64,000 nt of DNA from Pristionchus mayeri (lineage: Eukaryota; Nematoda; Chromadorea; Rhabditida; Neodiplogasteridae). A program made the position numbers and the translations under genes. The notes beneath the pieces are model-generated. The model saw only the letters and a list, made by a program, of their open reading frames with translations. It ran no database searches and was not told the origin of the DNA. Positions 49,262-60,403 of the stretch are shown piece by piece (the stretch's first letter is position 1; each line of letters opens with the position of its first letter). Where the stretch lies: assembly GCA_036245805.1 (NCBI GenBank), contig BTRK01000006.1, positions 25,080,365 to 25,144,364 on the forward strand, read 5' to 3'.

Positions 49262-52200
49262 CTATCGCATCTCCCAGCCTCCTTCTCCCATGCACAAATC
49301 GAAGAATGATCTCGAATCCTCTGCAATCCAACTCATTTTCATCGAACAAAAGGATGAAGATACCTTTGACAAATCTAAACTTGGCTTTCTCAAAACGGAA
49401 GGGTCTCTCTACGACGAGAGAAGGAGTCGAGTCTGGCTGCAATGGGGATGGACTCGAAAGGGGATGTATACCGGGAATAGCCGACCTTCCAACCCTTCTC
49501 AACTCTTTCATAATTAGCCATCGTGAATATTATCCGTGGTTTGACTCCATCCTGAGAGTGATCATTATCTCTGACCTCAATTTATCCAATCAACTTTCCT
49601 GGAGGATTCAATCAATTTGTGAGCAGCGAGAAGTCTCTTCTTGAAGGGAAGAGTCGACACATCATCCCCTGTTATCAGGAATCACTCTCACCCACTGACT
49701 CTTCCTACCGAAGATGAGGCCAACGTCGAGTACTCTCAGGACTTGAGAACGACCGCCGTTGAACTGCATCGTGAATTTCAGATTTATGATGCAACAAATG
49801 AAGAATATCGTGATGGCAGAGAATGAGTATCATATCTTCTTCATCCCCTCTCACCTCGAAAAAATCGCCAAGGAGAATAGTTTGAGGAGGGAGAATGCAA
49901 GGGTGGCGACTCCATTCGATGAATCCCCCTCTATCCAAGTAATAGATTCCATTCTGGAATAGGATGAATGATGAACGATCACCCATCTACCTTCTGATAT
50001 CCACCAACTGACCCAGGTAGAAACGACCAGCGTCGAAGAGATATCTGCGCACGGGGTCATAACAAATCCATCTTGATTATTCAATTCTAATTTGTATTAT
50101 TATTTATTGCCAATCAAAATTGCGCAGCTCACTAGGGAGTAGTTGATTAGAATGGATGGGCGAAGGAGGACTGGTCAATCTCCTATGCAGATCCTGCACT
50201 ATTTCACATCACTCTGCACTACATCTTTAACCATGGATAAACAGATTAAGAATACCTGCATCTCGATTCTCCTTGGAAGAATAGAAGATATCATCACTTC
50301 TGCTCCTTCTTCTTTCTTCACTTTCCATAAAGATTTCCTAGATGCAGCATCGACGTAGGGAACGAGATAGTAGGGCAAGCACGTCCCCAGGCAGTTCTTC
50401 TCAAAATTATTTACTCATTTCACAGCACAATCATTGCACTGTTCACTCTCACAATTTTCATGCGTTGCGCTACAGTATCTCATGCGTCGCGGAAGCCGTT
50501 TTTGCATCAAAATTTCAAACTAAATTTTAAAATATTTTCTTAGCGTTTTTAGATTCTTAGGCGTGCCCAGTTTACTGAAATCAATTGACCAAACAGTGCT
50601 CAATTTATCAATAACAAGAGGGAGTGTAAACATTAAGGGGGGTCGAAGGAATGGTATCGTTTTGATACTATTTATTTATTGTATACAATTAGTTACGGTC
50701 TAAATCGCAAGAATGATCCTTGTTTCTAATGAAAACGCCACAAATAAAAATACAGCAGCTCATTTTATAAAACACGCCGATGAAAAATTACGGTAGTCTT
50801 GAAATAAAGTCAGTTCCAGTTTTTTTGAATTTACTAGGCTCCTGGCACGGTATGATTGGGACTTTTTTACGCAAATCATCTCGTGATAGCATTTTCCGGA
50901 AGTGCATTATTACGGTCTTGATGTTGCTGTGCATTTAGCACCATAGATTTTGTATTGCGTATAGAAGAATTGACTAACTTGATGAGTGTTCTCTCTCCAT
51001 TCATCATCCAGCATCCTCAGGTAACAGCGTAAGAATTTGTGTTGTCGCTCTGCTAAACTGTAAATAGACACATTTAGCTGGTCAATAAATTAAAGTGTAA
51101 GGGTGTGTGAGGCCCGATACAGAACAGTTCCCGAAGATCATAGCGCGAGACCCCGGAATAGTCGAGCAAGGGGGTATAGCTCAGTGGTTAGAGCACCCGT
51201 CACGCGATCGGAAGGTCGTGGGCTCGAATCCCGCTGCCCCCCTTTTCGCTCCCCCGACAATCTCACATGGCGACCACGGTAGGGAAGCGGCGGTCCGGGA
51301 CCGTGGGAGATATACCCCAGTGCGCGATCCCAAGAATCTACTGTCATGAGCGAGGCATACGGATACACAGTGCAGAAGTCTCACGCTTGTCCTGAGCCGC
51401 CTGTACCCTTGCTCTGGGGACTATGCCTCGGTAGAACTCGGCTGATGAGAGGGGCGGCATGTAAGGGTGTGTGAGGCCCGATGCAGAACAGTTCCCGAAG
51501 ATCATAGCGCGAGACCCCGGTATAGTCGAGCAAGGGGGTATAGCTCAGTGGTTAGAGCACCCGTCACGTGATCGGAAGGTCGTGGATTCGAATCCCGCTG
51601 CCTCCAAAATGTCTTTTCGCTCCTCTGACAATCTCACAAAAGCAAAAATTCACCAATTGTTAGCAGTTGTGAAATATTCGAGAAAGTTGTGATCTGTCTC
51701 GATAACACGATCGGGAATCAATCGTCGAATGGTTTCATCCGGATTCTGCAATGGAGAGACTCAATGCGGAGTCCATTGAACGAACGATGGCCTCGAGAGT
51801 CTCCTTGGCATATCGATGCACTACTTTGGCTTCTTTCGGTCGCAATCCATCGCAGATAATGAATCTAAGCAAAGGAGTCTCCAGAGTGACTGGGAGGGAG
51901 GGAACTTCTCTGCATTCGCAGGTCTGCTCAGATTCGGCTTGTAGATGGAAACTCGATCGAAGATGATGTACAGAAGATAAAGAACCCCTCAATTCAGAGA
52001 GACGAACCATCAATTAAAGAAGGAGTGTCAGCAAAGTTAAATTTTTGACGCTGTCATAACCATGACCTAGACAATCATCCAACGATCATAGCGCGTACTA
52101 AGAGGATAGGCAAAGGTCAATCGCATAGCTCAGTGGTAAAGCAGTCGCCGCGTATTCGGAAGGTTGCGGTTTCGAATCTCACCAGTTTTTGAAAAATCTT

Positions 52201-55200
52201 CTAGATATTTGAATTCCCGCACGTCCCTTCCCTTCAAGCCCTCCTTGGCATTCTGCCAACTAATGATAACTCGGTTCAAAATAGAGATACGCTTTTGAAA
52301 TTTTCAGAATCTCTTATGGTTGTACAAAGGTCGGTCATGGTTATGACAACGTCAAAATTTCAACTTTGCTGACAGTCCTTCTTTAATTCGAACCATCTTA
52401 CCCACAGTAGTTGACGTGTTCGTGTCGAGAAACTGAAGGATTGCCTAAAGTATGTAATTGACTGATAGGAACTTAAGGACACGATTACCTTTCCCCCTTC
52501 TCTTACTATAGAAGATGCGTAGAAGAGCTGGCCCACGTAAGAGTCACGGAAAAGAAGTTCCTCAATTGGAGATCATATCTTTAAAGTTAGCAGCCGAGGA
52601 CGAAATTTGCCCCCCCCCCCCCCCCCCCCTACTATTAATATTCCATCGGATATAAGATGATGGAATAGAGATAGTCCCCGAAATTATGTCTCACTTCCTT
52701 GTAGCATCTTCTCCACAATACTACATAGATTGCGTACCACCTTCCAATTATAGATTTGAGTGAATATGAGGTATGGGGCCTATTGCATAATCACCAAAGT
52801 ACCCATGCCCATATATTTTAATGAGCAAAACGGTGCTTCTCCCGAAGCGTGGCCAGTTGCAATGGCACGTGAATGGTCGTTCGTTGGTGATTAGTAATTG
52901 CCATCCGGTGCAAATAGTTAATAGAAACCTATGACGCATGAAGGTAGAGCATAGTAGATCATCTAGCAAAACCATATAGTAAATAAGTACATTATGGTAT
53001 CATGAAAACCCTTAATTATTGCATTGTAAATACGCAATCTTTAAAAAAATCATTATTTTAGATGGATTTTTACAAGCCTTCCAAATTTTCTGAGGTTGGA
53101 GGTACCAAATCAGAAAAAAAGTTGATGTTGCTGCTTGGTCGCATTCACGATGATGATCCCGAGAAGTGATTTTTTATTCCCTGGGGTAAATGATGAGTTA
53201 TAGAATCATCTGGACGCAGAATCATCTGGAATCATGATGGCAATCATTTTTATGTTTTGGACGGGTTTCTAGCTTGTCTAGGAGTTATGAATTTGCAACC
53301 ATTTTTGCAGTAAGGAGAGAGTACGAGCTGCATCTTCAAAAAACTTCTGAGTAGTTCTCACACATACATCCAACCTCAGAAAGTTTGCTAGGCCGGAAAA
53401 ATATGTATGGATAATGAATGGTTGAAAAAAGTGTTGTTGGATTGCATCATCACTACGCTATAACAGCATTTTAATGATAAAATAATATTTGCATCGTAAT
53501 CTACGATGGATTTGTTATAATATGAGCTCGGAATTTCAGATTGATATTTTCCCTTAGTATTAAGATCCACATAATTAAAATCTTGACAGGAATCTTTTGA
53601 GCGCGGCTGAAATTTAGAATATCGAAATATGTATGAATAATGAATGGTTGAAAAAAGTGTTGTTGGATTGCATCATCACTACGCTATAACAGCATTTTAA
53701 TGATAAAATAATATTTGCATCGTAATCTACGATGGATTTGTTATAATATTGGGGTGTCCAGAAATTTTTCAGAATTTTTTTTCGGAGGAACGTATCCTCC
53801 ACAGTAACGTTTGTCCATCACAAATGTCAACACTATTGAATAGAGCAACCATTGCCCAATCACGCATACCACGGAATTTTCATCAGCTGTTCTCCCCTGT
53901 TTTTAACAAACGTTTATGTAATGGAAACTGGAGTCACCCAAAATCACGTTTTCGTCTATTTTTATTTTTTTACGAAAGGCTTATTCTTAGCGAAATCATC
54001 CTAATTTCTTCACAGTTTTATAATGCATGAATTACTAAATATATATACAAAATTTGGAAGGAATCGGTCAACTGCTCTATCTGCAACAATAAAATATTTC
54101 AAAAATTCTGAATAATAATTTCCACATTTTCGATGAAATTTCATGATCAAACAAATAATCGATATTATATTTCCTTCGAAGCTCACCAAATGTTCAATGC
54201 ACAATGTAAGATGGAGTACCACAAAATATCTCCAATTAGCGCATATTCAAATTAAAGTTCGATTTGATCCCACAAAGAAAGAACCTCTACTTTTGTTTTT
54301 AAGTATGATCAGTAATGCGTGCTAGCAATCAATAACTGCAACTGAATAGCACAAGTGAAGCCCACTTAAAGAATTGTATGATCTTGTAATTTAAAAAGCA
54401 AGTTAGAAGTATCAAACCCATGCGGTCCTGTGCAGCAAAAATATTATAGACCAAAACGTGATTTTGGGTGACTCCAGTATCCATTACATAAACGTTTGTT
54501 AAAAACAGGCGAGAGCAGCTGTTGAAAATTCCATGGTATGTGTGATTGGGCAACGGTTACTCTATTCAATAGTGTTGGAATTTGTCATGGACAATCGTTA
54601 CTGTGGAGGATACGTTCAAATTCTGAAAAAATACTGGACACCCCAATAATATGAGCTCGGAATTTCAGATTGATATTTTCCCTTAGTATTAAGATTCACA
54701 TAATTAAAATCTTGCCTGGAATCTTTTGAGCGCGGCTGAAATTTAGAATATCGAAATATGTATGAATAATGAATGGTTGAAAAAGGTGTTGTTGGATTGC
54801 ATCATCACTACGCTATAACAGCATTTTAATGATAAAATAATATTTGCATCGTAATCTACGATGGATTTGTTATAATAATATGAGCTCGGAATTTCAGATT
54901 GACATTTTCCCTTAGTATTAAGATTCACCTAATTAAAATCTTGCCCTGAATCTTTTGAGCGCGGCTGAAATTTAGAATATCGAATTTCGCGTCTACAGAC
55001 TGTAGACTACAGTATACCGAACCGAAATGTCGAATGAAAACTTTACGAAGAATGAATGAAATAAATTGAAGTAGTGATGCGCATGATGCGACCAATTTTT
55101 GATTGGTCTCGGTTTACTTTTTCCTTTTCCGAAGTAATTTCAGTGAATTAAATGGAATAATATCAACCTTCTGTCCTTGGTCTCCTCTGTTCTGATCCTT

Positions 55201-55287
55201 ATTTGAAATGGATAGATTCTTTCGATTATGAGTAAATCCAGCATAGAAATTAACTCCTTCATCACGTGTTCCACGTGCCACAAGCCT
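49262..55287 (-). CDS. CMTR1-like paralogue A (cap methyltransferase fold), 5' end unresolved
   Basis: Sixteen exons join in phase: 55287-55168, 52560-52489, 52444-52402, 51987-51906, 51864-51786, 51745-51654, 51057-50979, 50399-50256, 50193-50133, 50086-50013, 49953-49855, 49763-49709, 49668-49595, 49551-49486, 49436-49364, 49320-49262. The order follows human CMTR1: the end of the FtsJ/RFM methyltransferase domain (YLLYIIFDRVSIYKPNLSRP then FIICDGL), the linker, and the guanylyltransferase-like C-terminal half (ILPPQTILLGDFFE, RVLDVGLIFGDDVSTLPFKK). CMTR1 methylates the first transcribed nucleotide (cap 1) in the nucleus. Here the strand bearing the catalytic Lys of human CMTR1 (FICKTFDLF) reads AILQFLDTN, and the Asp-Gly-Gly after GVxF is lost, so the enzyme looks inactive. 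Exons before 55287 were not identified. Introns are enlarged by transposons. Confidence 0.82.
51170..51241 (+). pseudogene. tRNA-like sequence, copy 1
   Basis: GGGGGTA pairs with TGCCCCC as a 7-bp acceptor stem. A D-arm (GCTC…GAGC) and T-arm (GTGGG…CCCGC with a CTCGAAT loop) are intact. The anticodon arm CCCGT-CACGCGA-TCGGA has only three good pairs and lacks U33, so a functional tRNA is doubtful. A tRNA pseudogene or tRNA-derived SINE head is more likely. Confidence 0.55.
51534..51605 (+). pseudogene. tRNA-like sequence, copy 2
   Basis: Near-identical to the copy 364 bp upstream, with a standard B box (GGATTCGAATCC), one mismatch in the acceptor stem and CACGTGA in the anticodon loop. The anticodon stem is again weak. 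Confidence 0.55.
52012..52390. mobile_element. MITE filling an intron, with tRNA-like core
   Basis: The inverted termini are TTAAAGAAGGAGTGTCAGCA and its complement, extended by GTCATAACCATGACC arms. The element occupies nearly the whole intron 52401-51988 of paralogue A. The equivalent intron of paralogue B (62705-62660) is only 46 bp. The centre (52121-52190) is tRNA-like: TAGCTCAGTGGTAAAGC (A box) and GGTTTCGAATC (B-box-like). Confidence 0.82.
52581..52660. mobile_element. MITE fragment with C20 expansion
   Basis: TTAAAGTTAGCAGCCGAGGACGAAATTT matches (in part) the terminus of the element at 55306-55561, and TTCCATCGGATATAA just after the C20 run (52610-52629) matches its interior. Only one end is present. 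Confidence 0.65.
53390..55000. repeat. Direct repeats broken by a foldback insertion
   Basis: A unit of about 230 bp (GTATGAATAATGAATGGTTG… to …CTGAAATTTAGAATATCG) appears at about 53399-53625, again from 53627 (interrupted at 53750 and resumed at 54646), and from about 54757 to 54980. All lie in the 2.6-kb intron of CMTR1-like paralogue A. Confidence 0.85.
53750..54645. mobile_element. Foldback element with 7-bp target duplication
   Basis: The termini TGGGGTGTCCAGAAATTTTT and …GGACACCCCA are inverted, with long matching arms (for example GTATCCTCCACAGTAACG). ATAATAT flanks both ends (53743-53749 and 54646-54652). An intact copy of the interrupted host repeat near 53515 shows the pre-insertion sequence. 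No transposase is seen. Confidence 0.88.
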
Positions 55288-55305
55288 CTGAAATAAAATA
55301 CTTAC

Positions 55306-55561
55306 TAAAGTTACCAGCCGAGGACGAAATCATGATCTCGAGGTTGTACGCATTTCCCGTGCGTTGCGTGTATGAGAGAGTGTGCGAAATTGAGAGAGCA
55401 CTGGGTCAGGCAACTTCAACCTGATCCTTTCCGGCCATCTCCTGGGGGCTATTATGGTTTTTTTTGATTTTTGTATATTCTTTCACAGCTTATTCGGGCA
55501 TATTATATCCGATGGAAAATTAATAGACTGGGTAAATTTCGTCCTCGGCTGGTAACTTTTA
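55306..55561. mobile_element. MITE, AAAGTTACCAGCCGAGGACG family
   Basis: TAAAGTTACCAGCCGAGGACGAAAT is inverted at the other end. The interior is homologous, in opposite orientation, to the element at 33425-33678 (shared AAAGAATATACAAAAA and GGCCGGAAAGGATCAGG-like segments). It lies just upstream of the first identified exon of paralogue A. Confidence 0.85.
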
Positions 55562-56475
55562 ATACATATAATCAATTAAACCCACAGTGAAATCTCGCCG
55601 CATCGAGGAAGTGTATGGATCGAAGGAAACGTCCGAAATGGTGCGATCTCTTCTCATAGAATCTACGAGGGCGAGAGATAGCAATGGACTGCTGCTCTCA
55701 ACTGAAGAAAAAGAGATATAATGAGAGAAAATTAAATAAAACAAACGTTAAATAAGGAACTAATTACAGACTTGACCGGGGTATGAAGCATTTAGCGTTA
55801 TAGAAGCCTTTTCGGATTAGGACGTATTGAGACGCGAAAGGAATGTTCATTGATTGAGTCTAAAATTACAATTGATACTTTGATGTTATGGGAATATAAT
55901 GCACTATAGTCATACAGTTGCGGACAAAAGTTTAGCACCAAATTTCAAATGATCGTAACTTCTTTCAAAATTCAGATAAAGACTTACGGTTTGGAACATT
56001 CGAGAGGTAAACCCCAGGAGATTATTGACATATGAACGAGAAGGTGAAACCTATATGTCGCTGGTTACAACATTTAATTTCCCGGAGATGTTTCGTTATG
56101 ACTTTTTTAAACCTCTGCCGAAAAGCGCTATGAAGTCATATTCATTGTGATGAGGGTGCCTCTAATGATGATGAGAATACACTATCCAGCGTGTTTAGTG
56201 CTTCTCGATGAGAGTCGGCATATAGATTTCCCGAGACATAAAAAATTTTGTTATTTGGGTATATCTTCGGACCCAATTGAGCAAAAGGGCCAAAATTTCA
56301 CAGGTGTCATACAGTAGTGATGGAGTAACACTGTGCCAAGTTTGATAGCGAACGGACTGAAAATTACAAAAATCGAAAAATTTTGTTCACCATTTTTCAG
56401 ACACATGAAACCACCCAATCCGGTTATGCAAAAAAATCTGATTTCTTGTCATTTTATGCAGAAACTCTTATATAA

Positions 56476-56700
56476 CTGCTGTGCGAAATTGCGAGATTAG
56501 GCGATTCTTTATACCCGTGTTGCATGCGAATACTCAGGGAGGGTCAGAGTGAAGCGGCTGCTCAGAAGTAGTGGAAATCTGGAGATGCTTTATTTTTCCT
56601 CAAACCTCATGAAAGCTTTCCTTCCCCACTGACCCTCGCCGAGTATTCGCATGCAACACTGGTATAAAGAATCGCCTAATCTCGAAATTTCGCACAGCAG
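56476..56700. mobile_element. Nested inverted-repeat element
   Basis: CTGCTGTGCGAAATTGCGAG is mirrored by CGAAATTTCGCACAGCAG, with long arms including GGCGATTCTTTATACC. The 225-bp element sits at the centre of the outer foldback at 55915-58099. Confidence 0.85.
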
Positions 56701-56703
56701 TTA

Positions 56704-57559
56704 TTAGGTTGGTCCATAAGTTTCTGACTTTTTATTTTTCATAATTTCTCCTGACCTATTTCGATTGCCTGCAATTCCTCCATAGTTTTAGTGACGTCAG
56801 TAGTGGTGGAGTACCGTAAAACATTTGCATTGAATATAGCGGTTATTGATCACGAGAAAATTATTTTCATATCGAAGCTGCCGAAAATAACGTTTTTCGG
56901 TAGACCTCCTGAATCTGCCCAACATATATGTAGTAGGGCAAGAGTTGTTTGTTCAGTTAAACGTAAACAACTCGGTCTTCATTGCGAGTGAGAAGAAAGA
57001 AACAGCAAAACTGGCTGATTTCAAAGTTTCAATTTCTACATCGCTGTTCCGAAATATCCTAATTACCTATTGATCTATGAATCTGCTCATAAATATACAT
57101 ATGTACTAAGATAGGAAGGTAGAAAATAATGAGCCACTCTCGAGGTCGATCTATACGAGTACAGTGCCAGAAAATATAAAACTAACATTTTCCAAATGGC
57201 GTAGTTTGTTGATTTGGCCAAAATTTTAAGCGGGGATTCAGAGGACCAGAACTTCCGAAGTGTCAAATTATATATCCCTGTAATAGGCTTCTCAATAATC
57301 CATCGCTTTTGTCTCAATCACTTCTGCCCTTGGAGTTACGATCAATTGATAAGTATTGAAAATCAAGCACGAAGTAGATTTTGACTGTGAATAGTGTCAT
57401 CCTTGCTGATCGAATTGGCCCGATATTGCATCGCGTAAAAAGTATTCCCAAGCCTTCATCAACTATGCATAACCTTTAATTGATTGACTGAATGCGTTGG
57501 ACGGGGAACGTCAAAATGTCCGAACATGAAAATAGTCAGAAACTTATGGACCAACCTGA
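56704..57559. mobile_element. Mariner-like non-autonomous element
   Basis: The termini TTAGGTTGGTCCATAAGTTT and AAACTTATGGACCAACCTGA carry the TTAGGTTGG start typical of mariner elements and are flanked by TA. At 856 bp it is shorter than an autonomous mariner (about 1.3 kb), and I see no intact transposase. Confidence 0.82.
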
Positions 57560-58124
57560 TATATAAGAGTTTCTGCATAAAATGACAAGAAATCAGATTT
57601 TTTGCATAACCGGATTGGGTGGTTTCATGTGTCTGAAAAATGGTGAACAAAATTTTTCGATTTTTGTAATTTTCAGTCCGTTCGCTATCAAACTTGGCAC
57701 AGTGTTACTCCATCACTACTGTATGACACCTGTGAAATTTTGGCCCTTTAGCTAAATTGGGTCCGAAGATATACCCAAATAACAAAATTTTTGATGTCTC
57801 GGGAAATCGATATGCCGACTCTCATCGAGAAGCACTAAACACGCTGGATAGTGTATTCTCATCATCATTAGAGGCACCCTCATCACAATGAATATGACTT
57901 CATAGCGCTTTTCGGCTGAGGTTTAAAAAAGTCATAACGAAACATCTCCGGGAAATTAAATGTTGTAACCCGCGACATATAGGTTTCATCTTCTCGTTCA
58001 TATGTCAATAATCTCCTGGGGTTTACCTCTCGAATGCTCCAAACCGTAAGTCTTTATCTCAATTTTGAAAGAAGTTACGATCATTTTTGTCCGCAACTGT
58101 AGTTGCCCACGCCGGCGGCGAGCC

Positions 58125-58829
58125 CCATGAACCTATTCATGTGTGTGGAGAGCGCCCCTGTTTTGAGGGGCGCTCTCCACAGGGATATATAGCGGTCACG
58201 GTCAAAAATTGATTGGTAGATTAATTTGTAGGTCAAGACTAGGTACCGTACCCAATCGATAGTACAGTACCCCCAGATACCGTATACCACTACCGTAACC
58301 CCGATTATCCCGAACTGATTTTATATTTTAAAAGTCCTGGCACCGTGCCCAATCGATTATACTTTATTCAAGCAACTACCGTAACCCAGTTCCTTGGGTC
58401 AGATCTAGTTCCTTGGGTCAAAATTGTTTTCTAAAACTTTCAAAAATTTTCTAAAAATTCCAAATCGATCATAAAATGATTCTACGGTAATTATAGATAC
58501 GGAAAATACTTTAAAATAATTGTATGCTCGATTTTGGATTATTAGAAAAATGTTTGACCCAAGGAACTGGGTTACGATAGTTACTTGTGTACTGTATAAT
58601 CGATTAGGCACGGTACCAGGACTTTTAAAAAATAAAGTTAGTTTTCGATAATCAGGGTTACGGTAGTGGTATACGGTATAGGGGTACTGTACTATCGGGT
58701 ACGGTATCTAGTCTTGACCTATCATTGACCTACCAATCGATTTTTGACCATGACCCCCTATAGATCCTTGTGGAGAGCGCCCCTCAAAACAGGGGGCGCT
58801 CTCCACACCCATGAATAGGAGGTTCATGG
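58125..58829. mobile_element. Foldback element with GAGAGCGCCCC hairpins
   Basis: The ends CCATGAACCTATTCATG and CATGAATAGGAGGTTCATGG are inverted. Each arm holds its own hairpin (GTGGAGAGCGCCCC…GGGGCGCTCTCCAC) and TACCGTA-rich sequence mirrored in the other arm. It starts about 25 bp after the end of the preceding element. Confidence 0.8.
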
Positions 58830-60403
58830 ACTGAAAACACCTCGCCACCAGTGTTGGGCAACTATGACTATAGTTCTCATATTGATGGTTAAAGTTTCTT
58901 CATTTCTCTTCATTCCGTGCTCCTGCTCAGTCGGACGGGCTAGACAGCATGCGCAATGACGAAAGTACCCCCCCCCCCTCATTTGCAGCATGATTTCATA
59001 CCTCTGCGAAGTAGAAAAGTTCCCGTTCTCGATCAATATTCGTTCCTTTGCGGGAAACATCTAATGGTAATTTCATCTGAATATTCGAGAGAAACTAATT
59101 GTAGCAATTTTAATCCGAGAAGGTCACCTCTGCATCCTCTATATTTTCATCAGTGAGTAGGAAATCGAAGACTCGATCGATTGAAGCAATTAGGAGAGAC
59201 ATTCTGAAATGGGCGTATAGGGTGATTCACTAATATGATCGGCATCAGGTATTGAAAGTAGCCCACCTGCCCATCATGGCCTTGTTCTTGAGCAGAGGTT
59301 CATGGGGATTCGATCTCTGTCTCACTTTCTCTATATCCTGGCTTTCGTGTTTATTTAGTATCTTAATCACTCTCATTCTAACTAATTTTGTAATACGGGA
59401 CGAACCGTTTTAACCTCACACAATTGATGAAAGGCCTTTCCGTCGCACCAAATCTTTTCATCTCCTAGAGAAGGCTCGCCCTAGAATACTATTATAACGA
59501 TCCCTAGAATAGCGATTCATACTATTGTGAATTAAGTATTTAGAAATATAGAAAGGATAGGGCCTGTAACAGTACCTCGGGCATCAACCTTATCTCTGCT
59601 TGCCATTTCCCTCTCTCAATGGCACTCAAGACTTCCTCCCGACTCTCCTGTAATATCTCTTAATCAAAACTCCCTCTTACTACTTTCCCCCGTCCCTCCA
59701 ATGATATATCAGGAGTGACAATTCTCCCACCTTCATTTCCTCTTTTTCATAACTCATCAGCTTGGGAAAGAAAGGATGTTGATCCCATTTCTAACGTTGA
59801 CCAGATAGTTCTCGTCACAGAATCATTCCACTCCCGATAGGCAAGATACTGACTGTGATAGACTGGTGGCTGACCTCGGAAGCAATGAGCCAATTGGGAG
59901 TGACTTCGATGCCCGATCCTCGATCAGCAGCCATTCAGCATCCACACCAAACTATTTCAAATGTTTCTATTAACATTTCGCGAGGTTCGTGGGGAGTGAA
60001 TATTTATGTGAAAGATAGAACACAAATTTCTTCCCTTTTTCCTACTGATTTCTATTACAATCTTGATTAAATAATTACTAGAGTATGAAATTCGACTGAT
60101 CGTCTCTTCATTCTATAGAGTCTCTCGAAAGGTCAAATTGCGAGAGAGAGTGTATAGAATGAAGAGACCGTGGTATCATTTCTCGTACTTCATTAAATAT
60201 CCCACCTCCAAGTATTTGAATGGCACGGGACCAAAGCAGAAATTTTCAGGTGTAATCACATTATAGCATTTATACAATTTCTTCATAACAAACATAAATA
60301 TTCAGTACATATAAATGATACATTCAGATTAGCGTTAAATATTCACAATTTTACTTCCGCAAGTCATATTGTGAGGGTAAGAAAAAATTTTGAAAAGATA
60401 AAT
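58830..60403. other. Interval between the two CMTR1-like genes
   Basis: Apart from the hairpin at 60083-60189 I see no gene or RNA here. Open stretches near 59855-60070 have no splice context or family match. Confidence 0.45.
60083..60189. repeat. Hairpin related to that at 23318
   Basis: GTATGAAATTCGAC and CGTCTCTTCATTCTATA pair with TATAGAATGAAGAGACCG and ATTTCTCGTAC. The CGTCTCTTCATT motif is shared with the hairpins at 23318-23419 and 28777-28868, so this is a dispersed family. Confidence 0.75.

Larger units (their letters stand above)
51098..51610. repeat. Direct repeat carrying two tRNA-like units
   Basis: A segment beginning TAAGGGTGTGTGAGGCCCGA occurs at 51098 and again at 51461 (363-bp spacing). 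Each copy runs through a tRNA-like sequence. It lies in an intron of CMTR1-like paralogue A. Confidence 0.8.
55915..58099. mobile_element. Tc1-like foldback element hosting nested insertions
   Basis: The ends CAGTTGCGGACAAAAGTTTA and …TTTTTGTCCGCAACTG are flanked by TA. Arms of about 550 bp (55915-56475 and 57560-58099) are complementary throughout. The centre is occupied by two further inverted-repeat elements. Confidence 0.9.

Noticed and set aside
55559..55744. A minus-strand open stretch upstream of the first CMTR1-like exon of copy A
   Set aside because: It has an acceptor-like CTTCAG and a possible donor, but no reading phase joins the next exon and no similarity to CMTR1 is clear, so it was left out of the model.
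57087..57317. Possible mariner transposase remnant on the minus strand within 56704-57559
   Set aside because: The open stretch lacks a convincing D,D(34)D region, so I call the element non-autonomous only.
59855..60070. A 71-codon plus-strand frame, and a minus-strand frame, as a possible CMTR1 C-terminal exon
   Set aside because: The short exon at 60465-60404 ends paralogue B in phase and matches the end of paralogue A, so these frames are not needed.
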